A stretch of DNA of 46,590 bases, taken from the NCBI GenBank assembly GCA_022791975.1, contig JAAWAC010000026.1, forward strand, positions 1-46,590, written 5' to 3'. Shown piece after piece: positions 25,782 through 33,972 of this stretch. The translations under genes were made by a program, and so were the position numbers. The DNA comes from Lachnospiraceae bacterium. Lineage in GTDB: Bacteria; Bacillota; Clostridia; Lachnospirales; Lachnospiraceae. The notes under the pieces are model-generated. The model did not search any database. It worked only from the letters and a program-made list of their open reading frames with translations, and was not told the origin of the DNA. Each line of letters starts with the position of its first letter. The stretch's first letter is position 1.

Positions 25782-26797
25782 CTCACAACATGCATATGAT
25801 ACCTAAATTCTTAAAAATCTTGCCTGTTTTTCTTGCTTTTTGTCTCACAGGCTGTGGTGGATCGGATGGCCAGGAAAACCAGCTGCCCATGGATGAGACT
25901 GCAAGCATTTTTTCCAAGGTTCCTTCTCTCCTGCATGAGGCGAAAGAACAGCGCATGGCAGAGCCTCCCGGGCTGGATTGTCCAGCTGATCTGGAAAACC
26001 TAGCTCCAGAGATGGCAGATGCCTCCCAGCCAGAGGAAGACTCAAACCCAGAAGAAGTGCCCAGGGCGGAAAAAAAGACGCCTCCGGAAGGCTGGCAGCT
26101 TACCCTGGCCTCGGAAGATTGGGGGCTCTCCTTTGGAGAATCCGGTACACAGCCCGTGGGAAACGCCAAGCCCGAAGATCTCGCCTGGTATGATGCCTAT
26201 TATGTGGACCCCCAGGAGGAAAAGATCCTATATCTGACCTTTGATTGTGGCTATGAAAACGGCAATACGGAACCTATCCTGGAGGCTCTGAAAAAGCACA
26301 ATGCAAAAGGCACCTTCTTTGTGGTGGGCCATTATCTGGAGACTGCCCCGGATCTGGTGAAGCGCATGGTGGAAGAGGGGCACACGGTGGGCAACCACAC
26401 CTACCACCATCCGGATATGGCTTCCATCTCCGATATGGCCGCTTTCCAAAAGGAACTGGACGATGTGGCCAACCTGTTTCAGGAAATTACTGGGATCCCC
26501 CTTTCCCCCTACTATCGCCCACCCCAGGGAAAATGCAATACACAAAACCTGAAAATGGCCCAGGAACTGGGGTACTATACCATCTTCTGGAGCCTGGCCC
26601 ATGTAGACTGGAACCAGGACAACCAGCCAAGCCATGGGGAATCTCTGGACAAGCTTACCGCCCGTATCCATCCGGGAGCCATTGTCCTACTGCACAACAC
26701 CTCCCAGACTAACGGGGAAATCTTAGATGAACTTTTGACAAGATGGGAGGACATGGGTTACAGCTTTCGTCCCCTGTCAGAATTAGTTAGGAAGTAG
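25778..26797 (+). CDS. PdaA-like polysaccharide deacetylase lipoprotein
   Basis: This 339-residue lipoprotein has lipobox LTGC (Cys26). Residues about 30-130 form an acidic, Pro-rich linker, and the NodB-type catalytic domain spans about 135-335. Motif 1 is TFDCGYENG (Asp156), the metal His pair is H207/H211 (GNHTYHHPDM), motif 3 is YRPPQG and the late His is in LLHN (H306). This pattern with GYENG and HVDW is that of PdaA, which deacetylates muramic acid to allow delta-lactam formation in spore cortex. Standard NodB enzymes have TFDDG, so position 2 (Cys) differs. ATGA overlap with the kinase gene supports the start and coupling. Its 3' end overlaps the convergent LarA-family gene by 15 bases. 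Confidence 0.9.
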   Translation: MTHNMHMIPKFLKILPVFLAFCLTGCGGSDGQENQLPMDETASIFSKVPSLLHEAKEQRMAEPPGLDCPADLENLAPEMADASQPEEDSNPEEVPRAEKKTPPEGWQLTLASEDWGLSFGESGTQPVGNAKPEDLAWYDAYYVDPQEEKILYLTFDCGYENGNTEPILEALKKHNAKGTFFVVGHYLETAPDLVKRMVEEGHTVGNHTYHHPDMASISDMAAFQKELDDVANLFQEITGIPLSPYYRPPQGKCNTQNLKMAQELGYYTIFWSLAHVDWNQDNQPSHGESLDKLTARIHPGAIVLLHNTSQTNGEILDELLTRWEDMGYSFRPLSELVRK

Positions 26798-28057
26798 ATT
26801 TCCTTCCTCATCAAAGGGAAATGGCTGGGGCTCTCCCACAAGCTCCAGACTGGGATTGCCCTTTGCCTCCTCCACCAATGCAGTGGAGATATATATTTTT
26901 TCTATATGGGCTGTGTTGGCAATGCGAATAATCCGTGGATTTTCCATATCCGCGTTGTTGCAGCTTCTCAAGGCCGTGCGGATGGCATCCCGGTCATTGG
27001 GAAGCATCATGGGGATCTGAACCGCAGTCAGAACCGTATTGGTGATGGCATTGGTGTAGGTGGCATCCAAGTCCAGCTGCTCATATAATCTTTTGGATAT
27101 GGTATCAAACAGTCCACACCCATAGCCACAGCCGTGGGAGGCCGGGGAAAGTCCCAGGCATACCCTCCGCTCTGCCTTAAGCCCTCCTGTGGCATAGGGT
27201 GTGGGAAATGCCCCTGAGATATTGGGGTCCGCACCCTCCCCACTGTAGTCCTTTCCAATCTCATCTACAATCAGCACGTCTGCCGAATCAAACAAGATCT
27301 GCCCCATAAGCTCATAAGCCTTTTTCAAAAGCTCTGGTTCCCGGGAAGCAAACGCTTCCGGAAGAAGCGCTTCCATATGGCAGGTCTCATCATAAGCATT
27401 CTCCAATATAGCAAGCCCAAATAGAATTCTGCCACTTTTTAATACCTCACGGCCAAACAAAGGAACCAAATGATCCATCCGGCCAAAACCAGCCCTGTGA
27501 CAAACCTGAGCGCCCACATGCTTTCCCATTCCAATGGTGAGCATCTTCATAAGCCCGCTTTCATAAGGCCCCCGAAAGGCCGTGTGTGGCTTAATCCGGT
27601 TAACCACGATCACCCCGTCCGCCTGGGCCGCATTGGCATCTATATATACCGGATGTCCTTCCTCTGTCACTCCAATCTGCTCTACCTCCATGGTAGCTCG
27701 AATGGGACATCCACAGGCCTCCTCCGTCACTCCCAGGCCGGCAAGAATGTCTTTTTGCCCCTCTGCAGTGCCTCCCCCATGGCTTCCCATGGCGGGAAAA
27801 ATAAAAGGCTGCGCTCCGCATTCTTTGCAAAAGGAAGCAATGGTCCGTAAGATAACCGGTATATTGCATATCCCTCGGCTTCCCCCTGTGATAGCAATTT
27901 TCATCTGAGGTTTTATTTTATTCCCTATTCCCTCTTTCTCCAGCTCTGCACGAACAGCCTTCTCAATCTCCACAATTTTCGGCCGGGAAAAGGTCTGATG
28001 AACCTCTATCATATTTGGCAGCTCTATGTCCTTTACCATATCTGTGTAAACCGGCAT
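26783..28057 (-). CDS. LarA-family (DUF2088) nickel-pincer racemase/epimerase homologue
   Basis: This 424-residue protein belongs to the lactate racemase LarA family, whose members use a nickel-pincer nucleotide to invert alpha-hydroxy acids. Residues at LarA-like positions are: His93 in GSHGGGT and His158 in KPHTAF (catalytic pair, 65 apart against 66 in LarA); Lys171 in GLMKMLTIGMG (pincer-linked); and His187, 16 residues later as in LarA (Ni ligand). The substrate-binding D-x-x-R of LarA is GGSRG here, so Arg is kept and Asp lost. I infer an alpha-hydroxy acid epimerase with another substrate, perhaps a four-carbon sugar acid given the adjacent kinase and PdxA genes. No cofactor genes (larB, larC, larE) are in the window. 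AAGGAG precedes the ATG. It is the last gene of the long operon. Confidence 0.85.
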   Translation of the reverse strand: MPVYTDMVKDIELPNMIEVHQTFSRPKIVEIEKAVRAELEKEGIGNKIKPQMKIAITGGSRGICNIPVILRTIASFCKECGAQPFIFPAMGSHGGGTAEGQKDILAGLGVTEEACGCPIRATMEVEQIGVTEEGHPVYIDANAAQADGVIVVNRIKPHTAFRGPYESGLMKMLTIGMGKHVGAQVCHRAGFGRMDHLVPLFGREVLKSGRILFGLAILENAYDETCHMEALLPEAFASREPELLKKAYELMGQILFDSADVLIVDEIGKDYSGEGADPNISGAFPTPYATGGLKAERRVCLGLSPASHGCGYGCGLFDTISKRLYEQLDLDATYTNAITNTVLTAVQIPMMLPNDRDAIRTALRSCNNADMENPRIIRIANTAHIEKIYISTALVEEAKGNPSLELVGEPQPFPFDEEGNLLPN

Positions 28058-28105
28058 TTTCCCTCTCCTTTCTGCAATAACACGGAAACAGATTGTTCTA
28101 TGTGC

Positions 28106-29305
28106 TTATATCTTTCCTTCCTTTAGATCCTCCAGAATCTCCTGGCTGCCGTAGCCTCCACTCTTGGACACTGCATAGATCTCCCTGTCTCCAATATGAA
28201 GCACATTTACCGCAATGCCCGGACTTAATTCTCCCTTAACTTCTATTCTCTGACATCCACTCTTTCGGATAAAGCAGCTTAGCGTGTCTCCTCCGGTTAA
28301 AAATAATACATAACCTTCTAGCACATCCATGCACCTTATCAGAGCCTGCCCAAGAGAACTCACCACCAGCTCTCCCAGTTCTTCCTTAGTGATTCCCAGC
28401 ATTTCAGGAGAGAGATATTCCATATCCAGAATCACCGATTTTCCCTCCTGGCAGGCCTTCCGGGCAGCCGCTATCTGCTGGGTTCCCTCCAGATCCTCCC
28501 TCGTGAGCGTATACCGAAGGAATCCATGCTTCTCCCCGTGATCCATCTGCTGTCTGGTAATGGGATTGGAGCTGCCACATAGGACAAACATTTTATCCAT
28601 AGCTGGTAAATTCCCCATTTCCTTTTGAGTAAGGGGAAGGCTTCTGGCCAGCTCCCGGGCCAGTCCTGCACAGCCTGCTACCAGTTGAATCGAATGTTTG
28701 TTTGTCACATATTCCACAGCCTGCTGAAACTTCTCCTCATTCTCCCCGTCAAAGACAACAATCTGTCGCTTCTTTTCCGGCTCCCAGGACTTAAGCTGCG
28801 ATTCTCCTACCAGCTTCACCGGAAGCTCCCAGGTGCTTTGTAGAATCCCAGGAATATAAGATTCCTCCACCGGGTTCAATTCATCCTTTCTAAAGGCGCT
28901 TTCGCTGATAGGAACTCCATTTACATATTGTATTCCGTCCTTTGTGATCCGACCCGCCTTGGGATACGCAGGGAAAAAATAGACCTCTCCTTCCAGAGCG
29001 TCCCCCAGGGCCGCAAGCTCTGCGCCCACTGGTCCCCGAAGGACGGAATCTGTCTTTTTGTAGAGAATCTTTACCCCGGCCTGCGCCCCAATACGGGCAA
29101 TCTCATAGACTCTTTTATATGCCTCCTCAGGCGGAATATGCCGGGATTCCGTGTTGATAACTGCCACCGTGGCGTCGCTTTCCCTCAGCTCCTCCACCGT
29201 AGGCACATGCATCAGCGCCTCTGTATGTATTCCCTTCTGGGCAAAGGGAGCCCCCGTATCCAGCATTCCGGTCTGGTCATCTGCAATAATCAGTATCTCA
29301 ATCAA
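28106..29305 (-). CDS. Four-carbon acid sugar kinase family protein (DUF1537)
   Basis: This 399-residue protein is a DUF1537 kinase. It phosphorylates the terminal hydroxyl of four-carbon acid sugars such as threonate or erythronate. The N-terminal sugar-binding domain has IADDQTGMLDTG at 8-19 and KKTDSVLRGPVGAE near 84-97. The C-terminal nucleotide-binding domain has VLCGSSNPITRQQM and FLTGGDTLSCFIRKSG. The start is TTG at 29305, with GAGGGG eight bases upstream inside the end of the pdxA gene; no ATG fits. It lies 5 bases after a PdxA-family dehydrogenase. The kinase plus PdxA2 pair is the known D-threonate to dihydroxyacetone phosphate route, though a D-erythronate or L-threonate preference cannot be excluded. 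Confidence 0.92.
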   Translation of the reverse strand: MIEILIIADDQTGMLDTGAPFAQKGIHTEALMHVPTVEELRESDATVAVINTESRHIPPEEAYKRVYEIARIGAQAGVKILYKKTDSVLRGPVGAELAALGDALEGEVYFFPAYPKAGRITKDGIQYVNGVPISESAFRKDELNPVEESYIPGILQSTWELPVKLVGESQLKSWEPEKKRQIVVFDGENEEKFQQAVEYVTNKHSIQLVAGCAGLARELARSLPLTQKEMGNLPAMDKMFVLCGSSNPITRQQMDHGEKHGFLRYTLTREDLEGTQQIAAARKACQEGKSVILDMEYLSPEMLGITKEELGELVVSSLGQALIRCMDVLEGYVLFLTGGDTLSCFIRKSGCQRIEVKGELSPGIAVNVLHIGDREIYAVSKSGGYGSQEILEDLKEGKI

Positions 29306-29310
29306 TCTGC

Positions 29311-30417
29311 TTACCCCTCTTTACATTTCTCCCGGGCCATGCGGATAGCATAATCCAGGGCATTCCGAAGGCTCAAAGCATTGGCGCTTCCGTCTCCTGC
29401 ATGGCCCTCTCCCGTGCCGTGGTCCACAGAAGCCCGGATAATGGGAAGTCCAAGGGTTACATTGACGCCAGCCACTGCATCCCATTTTTGCAACTCTCGA
29501 TTATAGACAAATCCCTTAACTTTCAGAGGAATATGACCCTGATCATGGAACATGGCCACCACAATGTCATACCAGCCCCCCAAGGCTTTGCTGAAAATAC
29601 TGTCTGGCGGTGTAGGAGCCTTTTCCGGAATTAAAATTCCCTCGGCCATGGCCTGGTCAATGGCTGGCTGAATCTCCTCGATCTCCTCTCTTCCAAACAT
29701 ACCGTTCTCCCCACAGTGAGGATTCAGACCTGCCACGCCGATTTTTGGTTGAGAAATTCCCAGAGCCCGGCATCCTGCATCCGCAATGCGTATAACCTCC
29801 AGCACCCGATCCTTTTTCACCCGGTCACAGGCCTCCCGCAAAGACACATGGGTACTCACATGCACTACCCGAAGCTCCTCGTGGGCCAGCATCATGGTAT
29901 ACTTGTCCGTGTGGGTAAAATCCGCATAGATCTCCGTATGACCGGAATAATGATGCCCCGCCAGATTGATGTGATCCTTATTCAGGGCATTGGTCACTGT
30001 GGCATCCACCTGGTGATCCATAGCCAGTTCAATAACCTTTTTCACATACTGGAAAGCTGCCTCCCCACACATTCTTCTGCTCTCCTCGTAGGCAGCCTCC
30101 AAGGCCTTCGGGGCCATAGTCTCGCTAAGCCTTTTTTTATCCTTCCGGTAAAGCCGCTTGCTTATGTCCACCAGCTTCATATCATATACATCAATGGTTC
30201 CAGGAACAAATTTTGCATCCTTCACATCCTGAATGCTGTGGATATGCAGATGCTCCGCTCCCTTTACCACCTTTTTAATCTCCTCCATGCACACCGCATC
30301 TCCGATAATCACCGGACGGCAGATCTCATAAACCTCAGGCTCCATGAGCATCTTCACGGATATCTCCGGGCCATTTCCTGAGGGGTCCCCCATGGTTATT
30401 CCAATTATTGGTTTCAT
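29311..30417 (-). CDS. pdxA2: PdxA-family dehydrogenase (PdxA2-like, likely D-threonate 4-phosphate dehydrogenase)
   Basis: This 368-residue NAD-dependent enzyme of the PdxA family oxidises and decarboxylates a 4-phosphorylated hydroxy acid. Metal ligands are His190 (HVSTHVSL), His234 (NPHCGENG) and His291 (FHDQGH). The substrate loop GHTEIYAD (about 159-166) and N-terminal MGDPSGNGPE are canonical. Next to the DUF1537 kinase it most likely converts threonate 4-phosphate to dihydroxyacetone phosphate, CO2 and NADH, not pyridoxine precursor. ATG 30417 is chosen: MKPIIGITMG is the conserved family start, and the 24-codon upstream extension is not conserved in form. A 106-base gap before it is the longest inside the operon and may hold an internal promoter. 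Confidence 0.92.
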   Translation of the reverse strand: MKPIIGITMGDPSGNGPEISVKMLMEPEVYEICRPVIIGDAVCMEEIKKVVKGAEHLHIHSIQDVKDAKFVPGTIDVYDMKLVDISKRLYRKDKKRLSETMAPKALEAAYEESRRMCGEAAFQYVKKVIELAMDHQVDATVTNALNKDHINLAGHHYSGHTEIYADFTHTDKYTMMLAHEELRVVHVSTHVSLREACDRVKKDRVLEVIRIADAGCRALGISQPKIGVAGLNPHCGENGMFGREEIEEIQPAIDQAMAEGILIPEKAPTPPDSIFSKALGGWYDIVVAMFHDQGHIPLKVKGFVYNRELQKWDAVAGVNVTLGLPIIRASVDHGTGEGHAGDGSANALSLRNALDYAIRMAREKCKEG

Positions 30418-30523
30418 GCTTCTTACCTTTCCTTTCCAAGGCCTTTCGCCTTTGTCCTCTTTTAATAGGGATCCACTATATTGTACCACTATTTTTACAT
30501 TTTTCTATCTCTTTCCACAGATT

Positions 30524-31900
30524 TTATTCTATTTTCTCAAAGCTTCTCAGCTCCGGCACCACCGTGAGCAGCATGGTAATAAAACAGGCGGTCCCTCCCA
30601 CGAAATTGGATACCGGCTCTGCCATAAAGACCCCGTCCGTGCCCAGTCCCCACAGATGGGGCAGGAGATATGTAAGAGGGATCACCATAACCACCTTCCG
30701 AAATACGCTGAAAAATACCGCCTGGTTTTTCTTGTTCAATGCTTTAAATGTGGTTTGCCCACTGTATTGGAAGGTCTGGAAAATAAAGGCATAGAAATAT
30801 AAATGAAGCGCGGGCACTGCATCTGTCAGCAATGCCTCATCCGTATTGAAAATAGAAATAAACAGTTCTGGCCTCCACCGCACGAAAAGCCAGGTGATCA
30901 AAGTATAAGCGCCAGCTATAGCTGTCATAATCTGAATGGTTTTCCGCACATTCCCGGCTTTCTTTGCCCCATAATTATAGCTGATAATGGGGGAAGCCCC
31001 CTCGGCAATGGCCCCCACCGGTGTATCCAGAATCTGTCGTACCGAAGACACAATGGTCATCACTGAAACATAGATCTCCCCTCCAAAGCGCATAAGCACA
31101 CTGTTGCAGGCAATCTGCACCAGGGAATTGGTGCACTGCATAATAAAGGGGGCCGTTCCCAGGCCCATAATATCCTTTGCAAATGGAAAATATTTCCAAA
31201 TTTTTCCATTTTCCTTCCCAGGCATCCGCACCCGACAGGCAAGCCTGGGACTTAAAATATAATATCCTGTCAGGGCCATGGAAAATCCCTGGGAGATCAC
31301 AGTGGCTATAGCCGCGCCTTTGACTCCCAGGCCCAGAGTAAAGATAAAAATCGGGTCCAGGATCAGGTTGGATACCGCGCCGATAACCACAGACATCATG
31401 CCGATACCCGGAAACCCCTGCGCATTGATAAAGGGATTCATTCCTGTAGTAATCATGGAAAACAGGGTTCCTGCAAGATAAATGCGAAGATACGGCAAGG
31501 CATAGGCCATCGCCCCCTGAGAAGCCCCAAACAGCTGGAGCAGGGGCCTTGCAAACACCTCGCCGGCCACCAAAATCGCCACTCCCGTAACGCACAGCAG
31601 CCGGAAAGAAGTGTTCATGAGGATCTCCGCCTTTTTCTTATCTCCCCGTCCCAGCTCCATGGAAAAAAGCGGAGAGCCCCCCATTCCATACATATTGGTG
31701 AAAGCAGTGATTAGTATAATAATGGGAAAGCACAGACCCACAGCACCCAGGGCGCTGGTCCCCTCCCCGGGAATTCTGCCAATATAAATCCGGTCCACAA
31801 TGCTGTAGAGCAGACTGAGCATCTGCGCTACCAGCATGGGAAATGCTGTCTGGGCGATGTTGTGGACAATACTTCCATTCTCAAAATCAACCTGCTTCAT
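30524..31900 (-). CDS. MATE family efflux transporter
   Basis: This 458-residue transporter has 12 predicted transmembrane helices in two six-helix halves, as in all MATE proteins. The N-terminal ENGSIVHNIAQTAFPMLVAQ, YSIVDRIYIGRIPGEGTSAL and the helix 7 region AEGASPIISYNYGAKKAGNV are characteristic of the family in Clostridia. Such proteins export cationic drugs or metabolites using Na+ or H+. It lies between the GH31 gene (20 bases upstream) and the PdxA2-like gene and is plainly part of the catabolic operon, which is unusual. A role in exporting a by-product or toxic aglycone is inference. A ribosome site (GAAGGAAGG) precedes the ATG. Confidence 0.93.
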   Translation of the reverse strand: MKQVDFENGSIVHNIAQTAFPMLVAQMLSLLYSIVDRIYIGRIPGEGTSALGAVGLCFPIIILITAFTNMYGMGGSPLFSMELGRGDKKKAEILMNTSFRLLCVTGVAILVAGEVFARPLLQLFGASQGAMAYALPYLRIYLAGTLFSMITTGMNPFINAQGFPGIGMMSVVIGAVSNLILDPIFIFTLGLGVKGAAIATVISQGFSMALTGYYILSPRLACRVRMPGKENGKIWKYFPFAKDIMGLGTAPFIMQCTNSLVQIACNSVLMRFGGEIYVSVMTIVSSVRQILDTPVGAIAEGASPIISYNYGAKKAGNVRKTIQIMTAIAGAYTLITWLFVRWRPELFISIFNTDEALLTDAVPALHLYFYAFIFQTFQYSGQTTFKALNKKNQAVFFSVFRKVVMVIPLTYLLPHLWGLGTDGVFMAEPVSNFVGGTACFITMLLTVVPELRSFEKIE

Positions 31901-31920
31901 GCTTTAGAGCCTTCCTTCTC

Positions 31921-33942
31921 CTATTCTCTTATAGGCAGTCTGGCATGATCCCGAAGATAAAGGGGAATCCGGTCTATAGGAGCCAAAGCCTCTGTCCAGT
32001 CTCCTCCCTTATAAACCTCTCCGCTCCATGCATCTGTCCAGTCAGATCCCTCCGGCAAATAAACGTTTCGCTTCCGCTCGCCCTCCCGGACAATGGGAGC
32101 CACCAGAAGATCCGGACCAAACATATACTCATCTCCTATATTATACACCCTTTTATCCAGATGGAAATCATAAAATAAGGGTCTCATAACCGGAGTGCCC
32201 AACTCATGGGCCCTCTTCATCTGCTCCATAATATAAGGCTTCAGCCTCTCCCGAAGCTTGATATATCCCCGCATAATCTCATAGGCCTCTTCCCCAAAGC
32301 TCCACAGCTCATTTTCCCCGCAGGAGGGTAAAAAGGCATCAAAATCCTTCTGCTTATTTACCGTGTCGTAGGGCAGGCGTTTTCCGTGAAGGCGGAAAAT
32401 GGGACAAAATACGCCATACTCAAACCAGCGGATCAAAAGCTCCCGGAAGGAGGGATCGGCCGGATCTCCTCCAAAAAAGCCGCCGATATCTGTGGTCCAC
32501 CAGGGAATTCCACACATGGCCGTGTTAAGGCCGGCCTTAATCTGGCAGCGAAGGGAGGTGAAATCCGAGGGAATATCTCCGGACCACAAAACCGTGCCCA
32601 GACGCTGAGAACCCAGCCAGGCACAGCGAATAAGATTGACAATCTCCTTCTTTCCCTGACTCTTCATCCCATCATAAAAGGCCTTTGCATAGTAATAGGG
32701 ATAGATGTTGCTAACCTCCAGCCCGTTTCCCATATAATAGCGCACATTTTCAAAGCTATAGGGGCGCATTTCCGGCTCTGCCTCATCCAGCCAGAACATA
32801 TCGATGCCTCTGTCCAGATAATTCTTCTCTGCGCAGTTCCAGATAAAGTCTCTGGCTCCCGGGTGGGTAGCGTCAAAAATCCCCTGGGGTCCCATAATCA
32901 TAAAGAAATTAGAAATCCCCCGCTCAGCCTTGATGAGATAATTCTTCTTCTTCATGGTATCGTAGTTTTCGCTTCTGGGATCAACCGTAGGCCAAATAGA
33001 AACCATCACATGTATCCCCATCTCCTGAAGCTCCCGGCACATGTTTTCCACATCGGGCCAATATTTGTCATCAAATTTCCACTCTCCCTGTCTGGGCCAG
33101 TGGAAATAATCGATCACCAGCACATCCAGAGGAATTCCTCTTTTTTTGTATTCCCGGGCCACTTGAAGAACCTGCTCCTGATTCTCATAGCGAAGTCGGC
33201 TCTGCCAAAAACCAGCCGCCCACTCCGGCAACATATCTGCCCGGCCAGTAATCTCCGTAAAGCTCTGATTGATCTCCTCCGGGGAATCTCCAGCAATCAC
33301 AAGATAATCTATTTGCCGGCAGGCCTCACTGTGCCACCGGGTATGATTGGTGCCCAACTCCGCCCGGCCAATGGAAGGGTTATTCCAGATAAACCCATAC
33401 CCTTTGCTGGACATTACATAGGGAATGGTGCACTTGGTATTTTTCTGAAAAAGCTCCACAGAAGCGCCCTTTAAATCCATACAGTCATTGGGCTCCTGTC
33501 CCAACCCATAGAAATGTTCCTCCGGATCAGCGGCGAAAAACAAGTCCGTGCGAAAAGCCTCCGAGGAAATATGGTCGTAGACCCTGGCTCCTCTCTGGGG
33601 GGCCGTGCCGCTTCTCTTATCCAACCACTCTTCTTCCAGTAAAATTTTTCCAGTATTATCCTTAAATAGAACAGTCCCGTCTCCCAAAAGCTCTGCACAC
33701 AGCTTACCGTTTTGAATTACAGCCCGGTCCTCTTTTATGACAGCTTTGGCCTCCCCATCTGTCTCTGGTTCCAACAAGGTCCAATTCAAGCTGGTGTCAA
33801 TGTGAAGGGAAGCGCTGCTTCGAAAGCGGATGGCATTCTTCCCATAGGGCTCCATATAAACCAGTTCCCCTTCTGTCTCCCAGATAACTCTGTTTCCCTC
33901 CAAGGTCCCCTCAAAGGAAGGGATCTGTCCATATCGCTCCAT
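31921..33942 (-). CDS. GH31 alpha-glycosidase, probable alpha-xylosidase
   Basis: This 673-residue cytoplasmic enzyme of GH31 lacks a signal peptide. An N-terminal beta-sandwich (about 1-225) precedes the catalytic barrel. Substrate and catalytic sites visible are PLDVLVIDYFHWPRQGEW near 270, the nucleophile Asp386 in FWLDEAEPEMRP, and a WSGD motif near 453-456 whose Asp is the likely acid/base. The WLDEAEPE form is one I associate with alpha-xylosidases and related exo-enzymes that clip xyloglucan oligosaccharides; alpha-glucosidase activity is the main alternative. The length is shorter than YicI (about 770). It lies 30 bases after the GH127-like gene and 20 before the MATE gene, in the long catabolic operon. 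Confidence 0.88.
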   Translation of the reverse strand: MERYGQIPSFEGTLEGNRVIWETEGELVYMEPYGKNAIRFRSSASLHIDTSLNWTLLEPETDGEAKAVIKEDRAVIQNGKLCAELLGDGTVLFKDNTGKILLEEEWLDKRSGTAPQRGARVYDHISSEAFRTDLFFAADPEEHFYGLGQEPNDCMDLKGASVELFQKNTKCTIPYVMSSKGYGFIWNNPSIGRAELGTNHTRWHSEACRQIDYLVIAGDSPEEINQSFTEITGRADMLPEWAAGFWQSRLRYENQEQVLQVAREYKKRGIPLDVLVIDYFHWPRQGEWKFDDKYWPDVENMCRELQEMGIHVMVSIWPTVDPRSENYDTMKKKNYLIKAERGISNFFMIMGPQGIFDATHPGARDFIWNCAEKNYLDRGIDMFWLDEAEPEMRPYSFENVRYYMGNGLEVSNIYPYYYAKAFYDGMKSQGKKEIVNLIRCAWLGSQRLGTVLWSGDIPSDFTSLRCQIKAGLNTAMCGIPWWTTDIGGFFGGDPADPSFRELLIRWFEYGVFCPIFRLHGKRLPYDTVNKQKDFDAFLPSCGENELWSFGEEAYEIMRGYIKLRERLKPYIMEQMKRAHELGTPVMRPLFYDFHLDKRVYNIGDEYMFGPDLLVAPIVREGERKRNVYLPEGSDWTDAWSGEVYKGGDWTEALAPIDRIPLYLRDHARLPIRE

Positions 33943-33972
33943 ATTTTCTCCATCCTTTCTTTCTATTAAAAG

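Noticed and set aside
30470..30500. Internal promoter (TACAAT on the minus strand) before the first PdxA-family gene
   Set aside because: The 106-base gap makes it attractive but no -35 match is present at the right spacing.
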